A stretch of DNA of 64,000 bases from HRBIN12 sp964447335 (GTDB lineage Bacteria; Actinomycetota; UBA4738; HRBIN12), in the NCBI GenBank assembly GCA_964447335.1, contig CAYUSA010000005.1:1-64000 (forward strand), read 5' to 3'. Positions within the stretch are counted from its first letter, which is position 1. Each line of letters starts with the position of its first letter. Positions 41,504 through 49,577 of this stretch are shown here, one piece after another. Under the pieces are notes generated by a model, which did no database searches, was not told the origin of the DNA, and worked only from the letters and a program-made list of their open reading frames with translations. A program made the position numbers and the translations under genes.

Positions 41504-42682
41504 CTAGCCGACCGTGGGCACGTAGTCCGGGTAGGCGCTGCCGCCGCACGTGAAGTCGGTCCCGTCCACGACGATGATCCAGGCGGGCTTCTCGGAGCGA
41601 CGGGTCTCGGGGTCCATCGTGATCGGGCCGGTCACGCCCTCGTAGTTCAGGGACGACAGCCCGTCGATGATGGCCTGCGGCTCGGCGCTGTCCGCGGCTT
41701 CGATCACGCTCTTCAGCGCGTAGATCTCGTCGTAGCCGAGCGCGGTCACGATCGAGACCGGGTCCTCGCCGATCGCCTCGCGGTACGCGTCGTAGAAGGT
41801 CTGCAGCGGCGTCTCCGGCTCCGGCGGGCAACCGGACGCGGTGAAGACCATGCCGTCGAGCGCCTCGGCGCCGGCCTCCTTCAGCGACTCGTCGTAGTTG
41901 CCGTCGGTCGACAGGACCGGCAGCGTCACGCCGGCCTGGCGGAGCTGCCGCATGAACACCTGCGTGTCCGGCGGGAACATCGGCGTGAAGATGACGTCGG
42001 GCTGCGGGTCGGCGTTCTGCAGCTTCGTCACGACGGCCGAGAAGTCACCCGCGCCGATCACGTACGAGTCCTCGCCGACCACCGTGCCACCCGCCCGCTC
42101 GAACGTCTCGCGGAAGTAGGTCGGCAGGTTGGCGGTGTACGGGTAGTCGGGGGAGCGGAGCAGGTAGGCGGTCTGGTACCCCTGCTCGATCGCGTAGTCG
42201 GCGAGCACCGCTCCCTGGACGTTGTCGCTCATGACGAGCTGGAAGGCGCACTCGCCCATGTCGCCGACCAGCGTGGGCGCCGTGCCGTCGCCGGTCGAGA
42301 CGGGGATGCCGCTCTCGCAGGCGAGCGTGCCCTCGGCGACCGCGGCGTCCCCCGTGGTCCCCATGAGGTACACGACGTTCTCACCGATCAGCCGCTGCGT
42401 GACCTTCGTGGTCTCGGTCACGTCGTTGCGCTGGTCGATGACCTTCAGCTCGAGCTGACGGCCGAGCACGCCGCCGGCGGCGTTGATCTCGTCGATCGCG
42501 AACTGCGCGCCGTCGCGCATCGGCACGTCGTAGTACGAATACGTGGAGCTCAGGTCGGCCGGGAAGCCGATCACGATCGGCCCCTCGCCGTCCCCACCAT
42601 CGCCCTCGTCCCCACCCGCGCAGGCGGCGGCCGTCAACGCCAGCACCAGCGCGAGGGGGAGGACGAAACTCTTCCGCGTCAT
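41504..42682 (-). CDS. livK: Branched-chain amino acid-type ABC substrate-binding lipoprotein
   Basis: Extracytoplasmic receptor of 392 residues. The signal peptide ends in lipobox LTAAAC (Cys21), then an acidic Gly/Asp spacer. IVIGFPADLSSTYSYYDVPM and the periplasmic-binding-protein type I fold (INAAGGVLGRQLELKVIDQ, QADPQPD-like strand near VIFTPMFPPDTQVFMRQL) place it in the LivJ/AmiC group. First gene of the operon, behind a well-formed promoter. Ligand may be a branched-chain amino acid, an amide or a polyamine-like compound; operon partners favour an amine. Confidence 0.88.
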   Translation of the reverse strand: MTRKSFVLPLALVLALTAAACAGGDEGDGGDGEGPIVIGFPADLSSTYSYYDVPMRDGAQFAIDEINAAGGVLGRQLELKVIDQRNDVTETTKVTQRLIGENVVYLMGTTGDAAVAEGTLACESGIPVSTGDGTAPTLVGDMGECAFQLVMSDNVQGAVLADYAIEQGYQTAYLLRSPDYPYTANLPTYFRETFERAGGTVVGEDSYVIGAGDFSAVVTKLQNADPQPDVIFTPMFPPDTQVFMRQLRQAGVTLPVLSTDGNYDESLKEAGAEALDGMVFTASGCPPEPETPLQTFYDAYREAIGEDPVSIVTALGYDEIYALKSVIEAADSAEPQAIIDGLSSLNYEGVTGPITMDPETRRSEKPAWIIVVDGTDFTCGGSAYPDYVPTVG

Positions 42683-42737
42683 CGAACCCTCCCGGGTCGA
42701 TCGGGCGCCGCCCCCGCGGCAGCGCGGTCTGTAGGGA

Positions 42738-42808
42738 CTTGTACGCCCCTGCCGGACACGGTGTCAAGCGCGTTACGGTTGACCTGCAAAGCCGAGGCGG
42801 TGTAAGAC
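42738..42808. promoter_or_regulatory. Divergent promoters of livK operon and RpiR-type regulator
   Basis: Minus strand: -35 TTGACA (42762-42767), 18-base spacer, -10 TACAAG (42738-42743), reading into livK. Plus strand: -35 TTGACC (42779-42784), 18-base spacer, -10 TAAGAC (42803-42808), reading into the regulator at 42841. The two -35 boxes are 11 bases apart, so a regulator bound between them could control both directions. Confidence 0.7.
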
Positions 42809-42840
42809 TCGTAACCGGGTTGGACGGAGGAGGAGAGCGG

Positions 42841-43752
42841 GTGGCCAAGGCGGTCGGGAGGACCAAGCCGATCCCCATCAGCGAGCTGACGCGCGACCGG
42901 ATGGGCTCGGTGACGCCGGCCGAGCGCCGCGTCGCCCGAGCGCTCCTCGCAGCCTATCCCGTCGCCGGGCTCGAGAGCCTGAGCCAGCTCGCCGCCCAAG
43001 CCGGGGTTGCGGCGCCCACCGTGCTGCGGTTCGTCCGCAAGCTCGGCTTCGACGGCTTCCCTGACTTCCAGAAGGCGCTGCGGGAGGAGGTCCAGGCCCG
43101 GATGACCTCCCCGCTGTCGCTGTACCGGACGCAAGCCCCGGGCGCGAAGGGCGAGATCCTGGGCGAGAGCCTGCGGACCTTCAAGCGGGCGCTGGACAAG
43201 ACCTTCCACTCGGTGCCGGCGTCGGAGTTCCAGGCCGTCGTTCGCCTGCTCTCGGACGAGCGACGGCGGGTGTTCCTGACCGGCGGCCGGTTCAGCCAGC
43301 TCCTCGCGCACTACCTCTACGGGCAGCTGAAGATGCTGCGGCCGGGATGTGTCCTCGTCGGCGCGACGTTCGACCCACGCACGCACGTGCTCGTCGACAT
43401 CGGGCGCGGCGACGTCGTGTGCGTCTTCGACTTCCGTCGCTACCAGGAGGACACCGTCGTGTTCGGGCGGGCGGCCGCCGCGCGCGGCGCCACGATGATC
43501 GTCATCACCGACCCGTGGCTGTCGCCCGTCGCGGAGGTAGCCGACCACGTCCTCACCGCATATCCCGATGCGCCGTCACCCTTCGATTCGATGCTCGGTG
43601 GCTTCGCGCTCACCGAGGCCGTGGTGGCGGGCGTGGTCGCCAGGCTGGGAGAGCGGGGGCGCCGGCGCGTCGAGGCCGTGGAGACCGCCCAGGCCGATCC
43701 GACGGCGGTGACGCCCTCCGGCACGAAGAGGGCTCGTGCCCGCCCGAGCTGA
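42841..43752 (+). CDS. MurR/RpiR-family transcriptional regulator with SIS domain
   Basis: Regulator of 303 residues. N-terminal HTH_6 domain (AERRVARALLAAYP, then LSQLAAQAGVAAPTVLRFVRKLGFDGFPDFQKALREE) and a C-terminal SIS domain (about 150-280; RVFLTGGRFSQLLAHYL, VIVITDPWLSPVAEVAD-like strand). GTG 42841 has a strong ribosome site (ggaggaggaga). SIS domains sense phosphosugars, but RpiR members next to amino-acid transporters often respond to other small molecules. Its divergent position makes it the likely controller of the livK operon and of the M20 peptidase. Confidence 0.9.
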   Translation: MAKAVGRTKPIPISELTRDRMGSVTPAERRVARALLAAYPVAGLESLSQLAAQAGVAAPTVLRFVRKLGFDGFPDFQKALREEVQARMTSPLSLYRTQAPGAKGEILGESLRTFKRALDKTFHSVPASEFQAVVRLLSDERRRVFLTGGRFSQLLAHYLYGQLKMLRPGCVLVGATFDPRTHVLVDIGRGDVVCVFDFRRYQEDTVVFGRAAAARGATMIVITDPWLSPVAEVADHVLTAYPDAPSPFDSMLGGFALTEAVVAGVVARLGERGRRRVEAVETAQADPTAVTPSGTKRARARPS

Positions 43753-44947
43753 CGCCGACGCCCTCGACCTCCGCGCGCTCGAGGCCTCGCTCCGCGGGTC
43801 GTGGGAGCGGTGGCTCGAGGATCTCGGCACGATCGTCGGGATCGACTCCGGCTCGTACAGCCCGACAGGGGTGAACGCCGTCGTCGACGTGATGCTGCGA
43901 TGGATGCGGGAACGCGGCTGGACCGTGGAGCGCCACCCATGCGGACCGCTCCCGGATGGGACCGAGCTCGGCGACGTCCTCGTCGGGCGGCTCCAGGGAA
44001 CGGGCGAAGGCTCGATCCTGCTCATCGGGCACACGGACACGGTGTTCGCGGACGGGGTCGCGGCCGAGCGCCCGATGCGCGTCGAGGACGGGCGTGCCTA
44101 CGGCCCCGGCGTGTGCGACATGAAGGGTGGCCTGCTCGTCGGTCTCGCCGCCGTGGGCGCGCTCCGAGAGGCCGGGTTCGACGGGTTCCGGCAGATCACG
44201 TTCGTCGTGAACCCCGACGAGGAGATCGGCTCGCCGGGCTCGGGTCCGCTGATCCGCCGTGAGGCGACCGCGCACGACGTCGCGTTCGTGCTCGAGGCCG
44301 CCCGGGAGAACGGCGCGATCGTCTCGGCTCGCAAGGGCGTGACGACGGGGATGGTCCGCCTCGTCGGTCGGGCCGCACACGCGGGCGTGGAGCCGGAGCG
44401 AGGCCGCAGCGCGCTCGCCGCCGCCGCGCACCTGCTCCTCGCGTTGCAGGATCTCAACGAGCCCATGGCCGGCACGAGCGTCAACGTGGGCGTGCTCCGT
44501 GGCGGGACCCGCAGCAACGTCGTGGCCGAGCACGCCGAGATGGAGATCGAGCTCCGCGCGACCGCCGCCGCGAACCAGGATGCGGCCGAGGCCAAGGTGC
44601 GGCGACTCGTCGCCACGCCCTGGGTCGACGGCGTCGACGCGGAGGTGACCCTCGTCCGCGAGCATCATCCGATGGAACGGACGCCGGCGATCGGCCGGCT
44701 GGTCGAACTGGCGCGCGGCATCGCCCGCGAGCTCGGCTTCGAGCTCCAAGACGAGGCGACCGGCGGCGTCTCGGACGCCAACGCGATCGCCGCCGTCGGC
44801 GTGCCCGTGCTCGACGGCCTCGGCCCGATCGGCGGCGACGACCACTCAGACAAGGAGTGGATCGACCTGGAGACGGTCCCGACCCGGATCGCGCTCCTCG
44901 CCGGGCTGATTGCTGGAGTGGCTGGCAGCAAGGCCGCGCTCCGCTAG
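43736..44947 (+). CDS. M20-family metallopeptidase (carboxypeptidase G2/ArgE-like)
   Basis: Cytosolic di-zinc hydrolase of 403 residues. Zn ligands lie in LLIGHTDTVF (His), GPGVCDMKGG (bridging Asp), NPDEEIGSPGS (catalytic Glu-Glu) and the C-terminal GGDDHSDKEW (His). A dimerisation domain sits between about 190 and 300. CPG2-like enzymes cut C-terminal glutamate or N-acyl amino acids, so it could release glutamate or an amino acid from an imported conjugate. GTG 43736 overlaps the regulator gene by 17 bases. Last gene before the less GC-rich island. Confidence 0.9.
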   Translation: MPARADADALDLRALEASLRGSWERWLEDLGTIVGIDSGSYSPTGVNAVVDVMLRWMRERGWTVERHPCGPLPDGTELGDVLVGRLQGTGEGSILLIGHTDTVFADGVAAERPMRVEDGRAYGPGVCDMKGGLLVGLAAVGALREAGFDGFRQITFVVNPDEEIGSPGSGPLIRREATAHDVAFVLEAARENGAIVSARKGVTTGMVRLVGRAAHAGVEPERGRSALAAAAHLLLALQDLNEPMAGTSVNVGVLRGGTRSNVVAEHAEMEIELRATAAANQDAAEAKVRRLVATPWVDGVDAEVTLVREHHPMERTPAIGRLVELARGIARELGFELQDEATGGVSDANAIAAVGVPVLDGLGPIGGDDHSDKEWIDLETVPTRIALLAGLIAGVAGSKAALR

Positions 44948-45145
44948 AGCGACACCCGGGGTTCGCAGCGTCGACACATCCTCAACATCCGCACACGAAC
45001 GCGTGATAGGCGAGGTTGAAGGGCGGCTGGCGGCCGCCCCACCACAAAGTGCTCCGGCGCCCGCCGTTTGATGACGAGAGGGGTTCAACGGCAGTCGGGC
45101 AGCCAAGCTACAGTCAACAATCGGAGGAGCTATGGAGGGGGCGGC

Positions 45146-46921
45146 ATGGAGCTAGGCGGACCCGTCAAGTTCGAAGACTTGCGTGAACAGGTCGAGGGTC
45201 TCCAGAACGCGCATGGCTTGAGGCCGGACGACGCGTTCGTTTGCTGGTTCTTGCGCGCATACATCCTCGACAGCGAAGACGTCGCAAAGGCGGCCCTTAC
45301 AGGCGACAACGACGAGCGAGGAATCGATGCTGTCTATGTCGATGATTCCGCACAAGTTGTGCATATCCTCCAAGGGAAGTTTCACGGGAAGATCGGTGGC
45401 CACACCGACCCCTGGTCGCAAATGGAGCAGTTCACCAACTGGGCGAAGCTGCTGTACGGGGCTCGGCAGACGTTCTCAGTCGCAGTCGCTGGAATCGATC
45501 CCATCGCCGCAAAGAAGCTAAGGGAAGCGCGCAACCGGCTGGTTGAGCGCGACGGGTACCGGTTGGTCATGTACTGGGTATCGACCGGCAAGGCCTCAGC
45601 GACAACCGTCACGAACGCCGAGACGGCCGTGCGCACCCAAGGCGTCGCGACTGGCCGTAGGGCTCGGTTTGAGTTCCTTGGCGGGACGCGAATCCTCGAA
45701 CTACTGCACGACTATCTGTACGGGGTCGCACCCGTAGTCCCGGTCCTGGAGCTACCCGCTGCTTCTCAGATTGTGAGGACGAAGGACGACAAGACGGGCA
45801 TCGTGCTTCGCGCTTTCCAGGTCAACGGCGACGATCTTGCTCATCTCGTGGACGTTGCGAGCGTGCGTCTGTTCGCGCTCAACATCAGGACCTACCTTCG
45901 AGACACGAAGGTCAACAAGAACATGAAGAGAACACTCGCACGTGAACCACAGAACTTCCTGTACTTCAACAACGGCGTCACGTTTGTGTGCGACCGAGCG
46001 CATCAGGAAGACCCGGATGCGGAGGACGTCCTCACGCTCATCAACCCGCAGATCATCAACGGGCAACAGACGACTCGTGTTCTGCATGATGCCGAGGCAG
46101 GGCAGGCCGCCAAGGCTAGGGTGCCCGTCCGCGTCATCGAGATTCCTAGAGGCAAGACCGCCCGCCGCCATGAGAGCCTGATTTCGAACATCGTCCAGGC
46201 AACCAACTGGCAGAACTCGATCAAGCTGTCCGACTTGAAATCGAATGATGTACAGCAGGTCGTGATCGAGCGAGGGTTTCGCCGTCTGAGCAGCTACCAC
46301 TATGCGCGCAAGAAGGAAGCCAAGCGCGACATCAAAGCGCGCGTTGGCAAGGGGCTCACCATCGTCACTCGCGACGAGCTCGCACAGGCCGTCGCCGGGT
46401 GCCGGGTTGAGTCGTCGCCCTTGAGGGGACCGGAGGTCTTGTTCGACGAGTACTACGATGAAATCTTCGGGAGCTACTCCATGAAGTACTACCTGTGCTG
46501 CTACTGGTTGTCCAGACACGTCAAAGATGTCACAGGCAAACGCTCCAACTCCATCGAACGGAAGCGAGCCAAGTGGTTGGCGCTGTATCACTTGTACGAA
46601 TCGCTACATCCGACGATCAAGAAGCGGTACGACATCTTTCTCGCTGCGTCCCAGCATCCCGATCAGTACGCGGACATCGTCAACCCACTGCGTCGTATGG
46701 TTGACGCCACGGTGGGTTCGTGCGCCCGGATGTTTCGGGCGTACAAGGGAACCGATGGTCTCCCCAGCGACCCAACCAACTTCTTCAAGATTCAGAAGCC
46801 CCCCCTGTCGTCACTGCTTGCCGAGTTCTGGGCCACGCCCCGCAATGCGACACTGAAGACCACCTTCGATAAGTCACTCGCAAGTTTCGAGGCGGCTTTC
46901 ACGGCGGCTGAACTCGAGTGA
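45146..46921 (+). CDS. AIPR-family (abortive infection) protein with PD-(D/E)XK-like N-terminus
   Basis: Protein of 591 residues resembling the AIPR family of phage-resistance and restriction-linked proteins. The N-terminal region has ERGIDAVYVDD, followed by VHILQGKFHGK: Asp61, Gln76 and Lys78 fit the D-x(n)-Q-x-K version of the PD-(D/E)XK nuclease core. The central AIPR body includes FLYFNNGVTFVCDRA, LINPQIINGQQTTRVLHD and SNIVQATNWQNSIKLSDL. ATG 45146 has ggagggg five bases upstream. It uses more A/T-ending codons than the flanking genes. Probable defence effector, linked to the methyltransferase downstream. A -10-like TACAGT lies at 45109-45114. Confidence 0.82.
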   Translation: MELGGPVKFEDLREQVEGLQNAHGLRPDDAFVCWFLRAYILDSEDVAKAALTGDNDERGIDAVYVDDSAQVVHILQGKFHGKIGGHTDPWSQMEQFTNWAKLLYGARQTFSVAVAGIDPIAAKKLREARNRLVERDGYRLVMYWVSTGKASATTVTNAETAVRTQGVATGRRARFEFLGGTRILELLHDYLYGVAPVVPVLELPAASQIVRTKDDKTGIVLRAFQVNGDDLAHLVDVASVRLFALNIRTYLRDTKVNKNMKRTLAREPQNFLYFNNGVTFVCDRAHQEDPDAEDVLTLINPQIINGQQTTRVLHDAEAGQAAKARVPVRVIEIPRGKTARRHESLISNIVQATNWQNSIKLSDLKSNDVQQVVIERGFRRLSSYHYARKKEAKRDIKARVGKGLTIVTRDELAQAVAGCRVESSPLRGPEVLFDEYYDEIFGSYSMKYYLCCYWLSRHVKDVTGKRSNSIERKRAKWLALYHLYESLHPTIKKRYDIFLAASQHPDQYADIVNPLRRMVDATVGSCARMFRAYKGTDGLPSDPTNFFKIQKPPLSSLLAEFWATPRNATLKTTFDKSLASFEAAFTAAELE

Positions 46922-47306
46922 TTCCGCTTCGCCCGGGCCGATGAGGAGGATGCCAGTCCGTTCGCCCCGCAAGACCGAATCTCGCAGCGTTGTTCGGAGC
47001 GGGCCATCGAAGACACGTGTCGCTTTGAGATCGGTCTGTAGTCCCACTGAATCGCGCCGGGGATCTTGGAGACTCCGATGAGCCCGGCGCGGTCCACGCG
47101 CGTATGCCTCAAGAAGCCACACGACGGATGCCTGGTCGTCCAACAGTCCTGGGTGACGACCTCGTTGATGTCGTCGAGCTCGCGTTGGAGCTGCCGCCCG
47201 GATCCCTCCTTGACCGTCGTGTCTCCCCAGCTGACTGCCTAGGCGACATCCTGAGACGCAGGGGCGACCCGAGCGCGGTTCGACAGCGGCAACGATTCCT
47301 CTCGGA
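46922..47306. other. Spacer between AIPR and glycosylase genes; no confident gene except weak ORF
   Basis: A 68-codon plus-strand frame at 47104-47310 (MPQEATRRMPGRPTVLGDD...) has codon use compatible with coding, but I recognise no family. Minus-strand frames (46874-47143, 46792-47112) overlap the AIPR end and are not convincing. Remnants of a lost restriction gene are possible. Confidence 0.3.
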
Positions 47307-47310
47307 CTAG
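47104..47310 (+). CDS. Small hypothetical protein (weak)
   Basis: A 68-residue frame without recognised domain; Arg/Asp/Leu-rich, with helical segment DDLVDVVELALELPPG. It ends in CTAG shared tail-to-tail with the small acidic gene at 47307. No clear ribosome site. It may be chance or a fragment. Confidence 0.3.
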   Translation: MPQEATRRMPGRPTVLGDDLVDVVELALELPPGSLLDRRVSPADCLGDILRRRGDPSAVRQRQRFLSD

Positions 47311-47441
47311 TTGTCTTCGTCGAGCTCCAGCTGCCCGAGTGCTAGTTCGAACGCCTCGTCGGGCGTGTCCGCCGACGCCGAGACCGTGTCGATTTCCTCG
47401 CCCTCGTCGTCGGCGATTGTGATGGTCACGAGTGCCTGCAT
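47307..47441 (-). CDS. Small acidic hypothetical protein
   Basis: A 44-residue protein, MQALVTITIADDEGEEIDTV... ending LALGQLELDEDN. A longer start at 47489 would lie within the palindrome and promoter of the divergent glycosylase gene, so ATG 47441 is preferred. Acidic, two strands and a helix likely. An anti-restriction or nucleic-acid-mimic role is imaginable but unsupported. Confidence 0.45.
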   Translation of the reverse strand: MQALVTITIADDEGEEIDTVSASADTPDEAFELALGQLELDEDN

Positions 47442-47474
47442 CAGTCGATTGTGCGCAATCCTCGGACACGTGTC

Positions 47475-47506
47475 TGTGAGATACCTCACACAGGACCTCG
47501 TATCGT
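47475..47506 (+). promoter_or_regulatory. Palindrome and leaderless promoter of glycosylase-methyltransferase genes
   Basis: TGTGAG-ATAC-CTCACA (47475-47490) is a perfect 6-base inverted repeat positioned over the -35 region; -10-like TATCGT (47501-47506) ends six bases before GTG 47513. It fits autoregulation or a control protein of the modification genes. Confidence 0.6.
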
Positions 47507-47512
47507 GCGGCC

Positions 47513-48184
47513 GTGAGCACGTCGCGTGACGCGGCAGCGTTCGCCCGGGACCTGGTGCGGTGGGGGAGGGCGAATCGCCGAGACTTCCCCTGGCGCTCCG
47601 AGACCGACCCCTTCCGAATCCTCGTCGCCGAGGTCCTCCTCCAGCGCTCGCGCGGCAAGACCGTCGCGAAGGTCTACCAAGCCCTGTTCGTCCGCTGGCC
47701 GGACGCCGGGTCCCTTGCGAAGGCTCGGGTCACGTCGATTAGGAGCGTGATCCGCCCCCTCGGTCTCGTCCGCCGAGCCGAGGTTCTGCGCGACCTCGCC
47801 CGTACGGTCATCGAGTTCGGCGGCGTGCCGAGGACGGTCGAAGGTCTCCTCGCGCTTCCAGGCGTCGGGCAGTACGCGGCCCACGCCACACTCGCCGTCG
47901 CCTTCGGCCGGCGGGTCCCCACGGTCGACGGTGTAACGGCTCGGGTCTACCGAAGGTACTTCGGCCTCTCCGACGAGCGCCCAGCTTCTAGCGACATGGC
48001 GCTCTGGGAGGTGGTCGAGGAGGTTACTCCTCGCCGAGGCATCCGCGAGTGGAACTGGGCAGTCTTGGACCTGGCGTCCTCCGTCTGCCTTCCGCAACGT
48101 CCTCGGTGTCCCTCGTGTCCGCTCGAGGGGTCCTGCCGCTGGTCAGGCGCACTGTCGGCCGGGAGTGTCCGACCCATCGGATAG
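47513..48184 (+). CDS. HhH-GPD DNA glycosylase, MIG-like mismatch thymine glycosylase
   Basis: Base-excision enzyme of 223 residues from the Nth/MutY/MIG superfamily. Glu40 in ILVAEVLLQR; the helix-hairpin-helix LPGVGQYAAHATLAVAFG with Tyr121; catalytic Asp139 in VPTVDG; and a C-terminal 4Fe-4S loop C-x6-C-x2-C-x5-C (Cys192, 199, 202, 208). MutY normally has Ser at the Tyr position, whereas the G:T mismatch glycosylase MIG has Tyr; ALWEVVEEVTPRRG and the cluster loop also resemble MIG. MIG is encoded beside a cytosine methylase, as here. It would remove T arising by deamination of 5-methylcytosine, the job Vsr does elsewhere. A/G-specific MutY is the alternative. Confidence 0.82.
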   Translation: MSTSRDAAAFARDLVRWGRANRRDFPWRSETDPFRILVAEVLLQRSRGKTVAKVYQALFVRWPDAGSLAKARVTSIRSVIRPLGLVRRAEVLRDLARTVIEFGGVPRTVEGLLALPGVGQYAAHATLAVAFGRRVPTVDGVTARVYRRYFGLSDERPASSDMALWEVVEEVTPRRGIREWNWAVLDLASSVCLPQRPRCPSCPLEGSCRWSGALSAGSVRPIG

Positions 48185-48257
48185 AAGGTGCTACGATCGC
48201 GCGGATCACAGGATTGTCATTCTTCCCCCGCGCGGCTTCCTTGGGAGGGGTCGGGTC

Positions 48258-49577
48258 TTGAAGCAGGAGCGCAGGGCGCGCGGGTCTTCCGCGCCGGTCG
48301 GCCGTGCCGTTGAACTCTTCGCCGGCGTCGGTGGATTCCGGCTGGGACTCGAGGCCTCGGGCTGGGAGGTCATCTGGGCCAACCAGTGGGAGCCGAGCAC
48401 GAAGGTACAGCACGCCTTCGACTGCTACGTGTCGCACTTCGACACCGGCATCCACGTCAACGAGGACATCAACGTCGCGCTCGACGAGATTGATGCCGGC
48501 AACCGCGAGCCGATTCCCGACCACGACCTTCTTGTCGGCGGCTTCCCCTGCCAGGACTACTCAGTTGCGAAGACTCTGAACCAGGCCCACGGGATCGAGG
48601 GCAAGAAGGGCGTTCTCTGGTGGTCGATTCATCGGATTCTTAAGGAGAAGCATCCACGTCTAGTGTTCCTGGAGAACGTTGATCGGCTTCTCAAGTCACC
48701 GGCGACCCAACGTGGCCGTGACTTCGCGATCATCCTCGCGTGCCTGTCTGACCTCGGCTATCTGGTCGAATGGCGGGTGGTGAACGCTGCTGACTACGGG
48801 TTCCCCCAACGGCGCCGACGCGTGTTCATAGTGGGGCATCTCATCGGCGAAGGCATCGAGCCGCGGTGGGATGGCCCGATGTCCTGGCTCCTGGCCGATG
48901 GTGCTCTGCCGCGTGCCCTTCCTGTCGTTCCCCACGAGTCTTCGGTTGTGACGATTGAGGGCACGGATCGCCCGAACCTCGTACTGAAGGACCACCCTGC
49001 GCGGATCACGCAAGAGTTCGGATGGGGACGCGCTGCAACGCCATTCCTGAGAGCCGGGGTGATGTGGAACCGAGATGTCTGGACCATCGACGTAACGAGC
49101 CGCTACGAAGGCCCGAGGTCCGTCCTGCGCGATGTTCTCGAGCCCGAGGGCGCGATACCAGCGGAGTTCTTCGTGAGCGACGAGAAGCTGCCAGAGTGGC
49201 ACTACTTGAAGGGCGCGAAGCGCGAGGAACGCACTTCGAAGAGCGGCCACCGATACTTCTACACCGAGGGTGCTATCGCTTTCCCGGATCCGCTTGATCA
49301 GCCGTCTCGAACGATCCTTACAGGAGAGGGAGGCTCTACCCCTTCACGGTTCAAGCATCTAGTGCGAACCGAGAACGGGCGATACCGTCGCCTCACGCCA
49401 GTCGAGCTCGAGCGCCTGAACGTCTTCCCTGACAACTGGACGAACAGCGGCATGCCCGCCGGGCGGCGTGCTTTCATGATGGGGAACGCCCTGGTTGTCG
49501 GAGTCGTTGCACGCGTGGGCGCCGCCCTCGGGTCGGTTGACCTCGGTCAGACGCGCCGCCTAACGGCGGTGAGCTAG
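48258..49577 (+). CDS. DNA (cytosine-5) methyltransferase
   Basis: Modification enzyme of 439 residues. Motif I ELFAGVGGFRLGLEASG, motif IV VGGFPCQDYSVA with catalytic Cys98, motif VI LENVDRLL (Glu-Asn-Val), motif VIII QRRRRVFIVG, motif IX RRLTPVELERLNVFPDNWT and motif X GNALVVGVVARVG are all present in order, with a target-recognition region at about 205-355. TTG 48258 is chosen because it has GGGAGGGG seven bases upstream and precedes motif I normally; the frame is open to 48165. Its target sequence cannot be read from the protein. It ends tail-to-tail with the 252-residue gene. Confidence 0.92.
   Translation: MKQERRARGSSAPVGRAVELFAGVGGFRLGLEASGWEVIWANQWEPSTKVQHAFDCYVSHFDTGIHVNEDINVALDEIDAGNREPIPDHDLLVGGFPCQDYSVAKTLNQAHGIEGKKGVLWWSIHRILKEKHPRLVFLENVDRLLKSPATQRGRDFAIILACLSDLGYLVEWRVVNAADYGFPQRRRRVFIVGHLIGEGIEPRWDGPMSWLLADGALPRALPVVPHESSVVTIEGTDRPNLVLKDHPARITQEFGWGRAATPFLRAGVMWNRDVWTIDVTSRYEGPRSVLRDVLEPEGAIPAEFFVSDEKLPEWHYLKGAKREERTSKSGHRYFYTEGAIAFPDPLDQPSRTILTGEGGSTPSRFKHLVRTENGRYRRLTPVELERLNVFPDNWTNSGMPAGRRAFMMGNALVVGVVARVGAALGSVDLGQTRRLTAVS

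Noticed and set aside
44948..45110. tRNA or attachment-site remnant at the island edge (ggggttcgc)
   Set aside because: Only a short T-loop-like string; no cloverleaf or matching direct repeat at the other border was found by eye.
45132..45134. Alternative ATG upstream of the AIPR start
   Set aside because: It is in a different frame and falls within the ribosome-binding region of ATG 45146.
46792..47143. Minus-strand frames at the AIPR 3' end
   Set aside because: They overlap the AIPR coding end, lack ribosome sites and show no recognisable motif.
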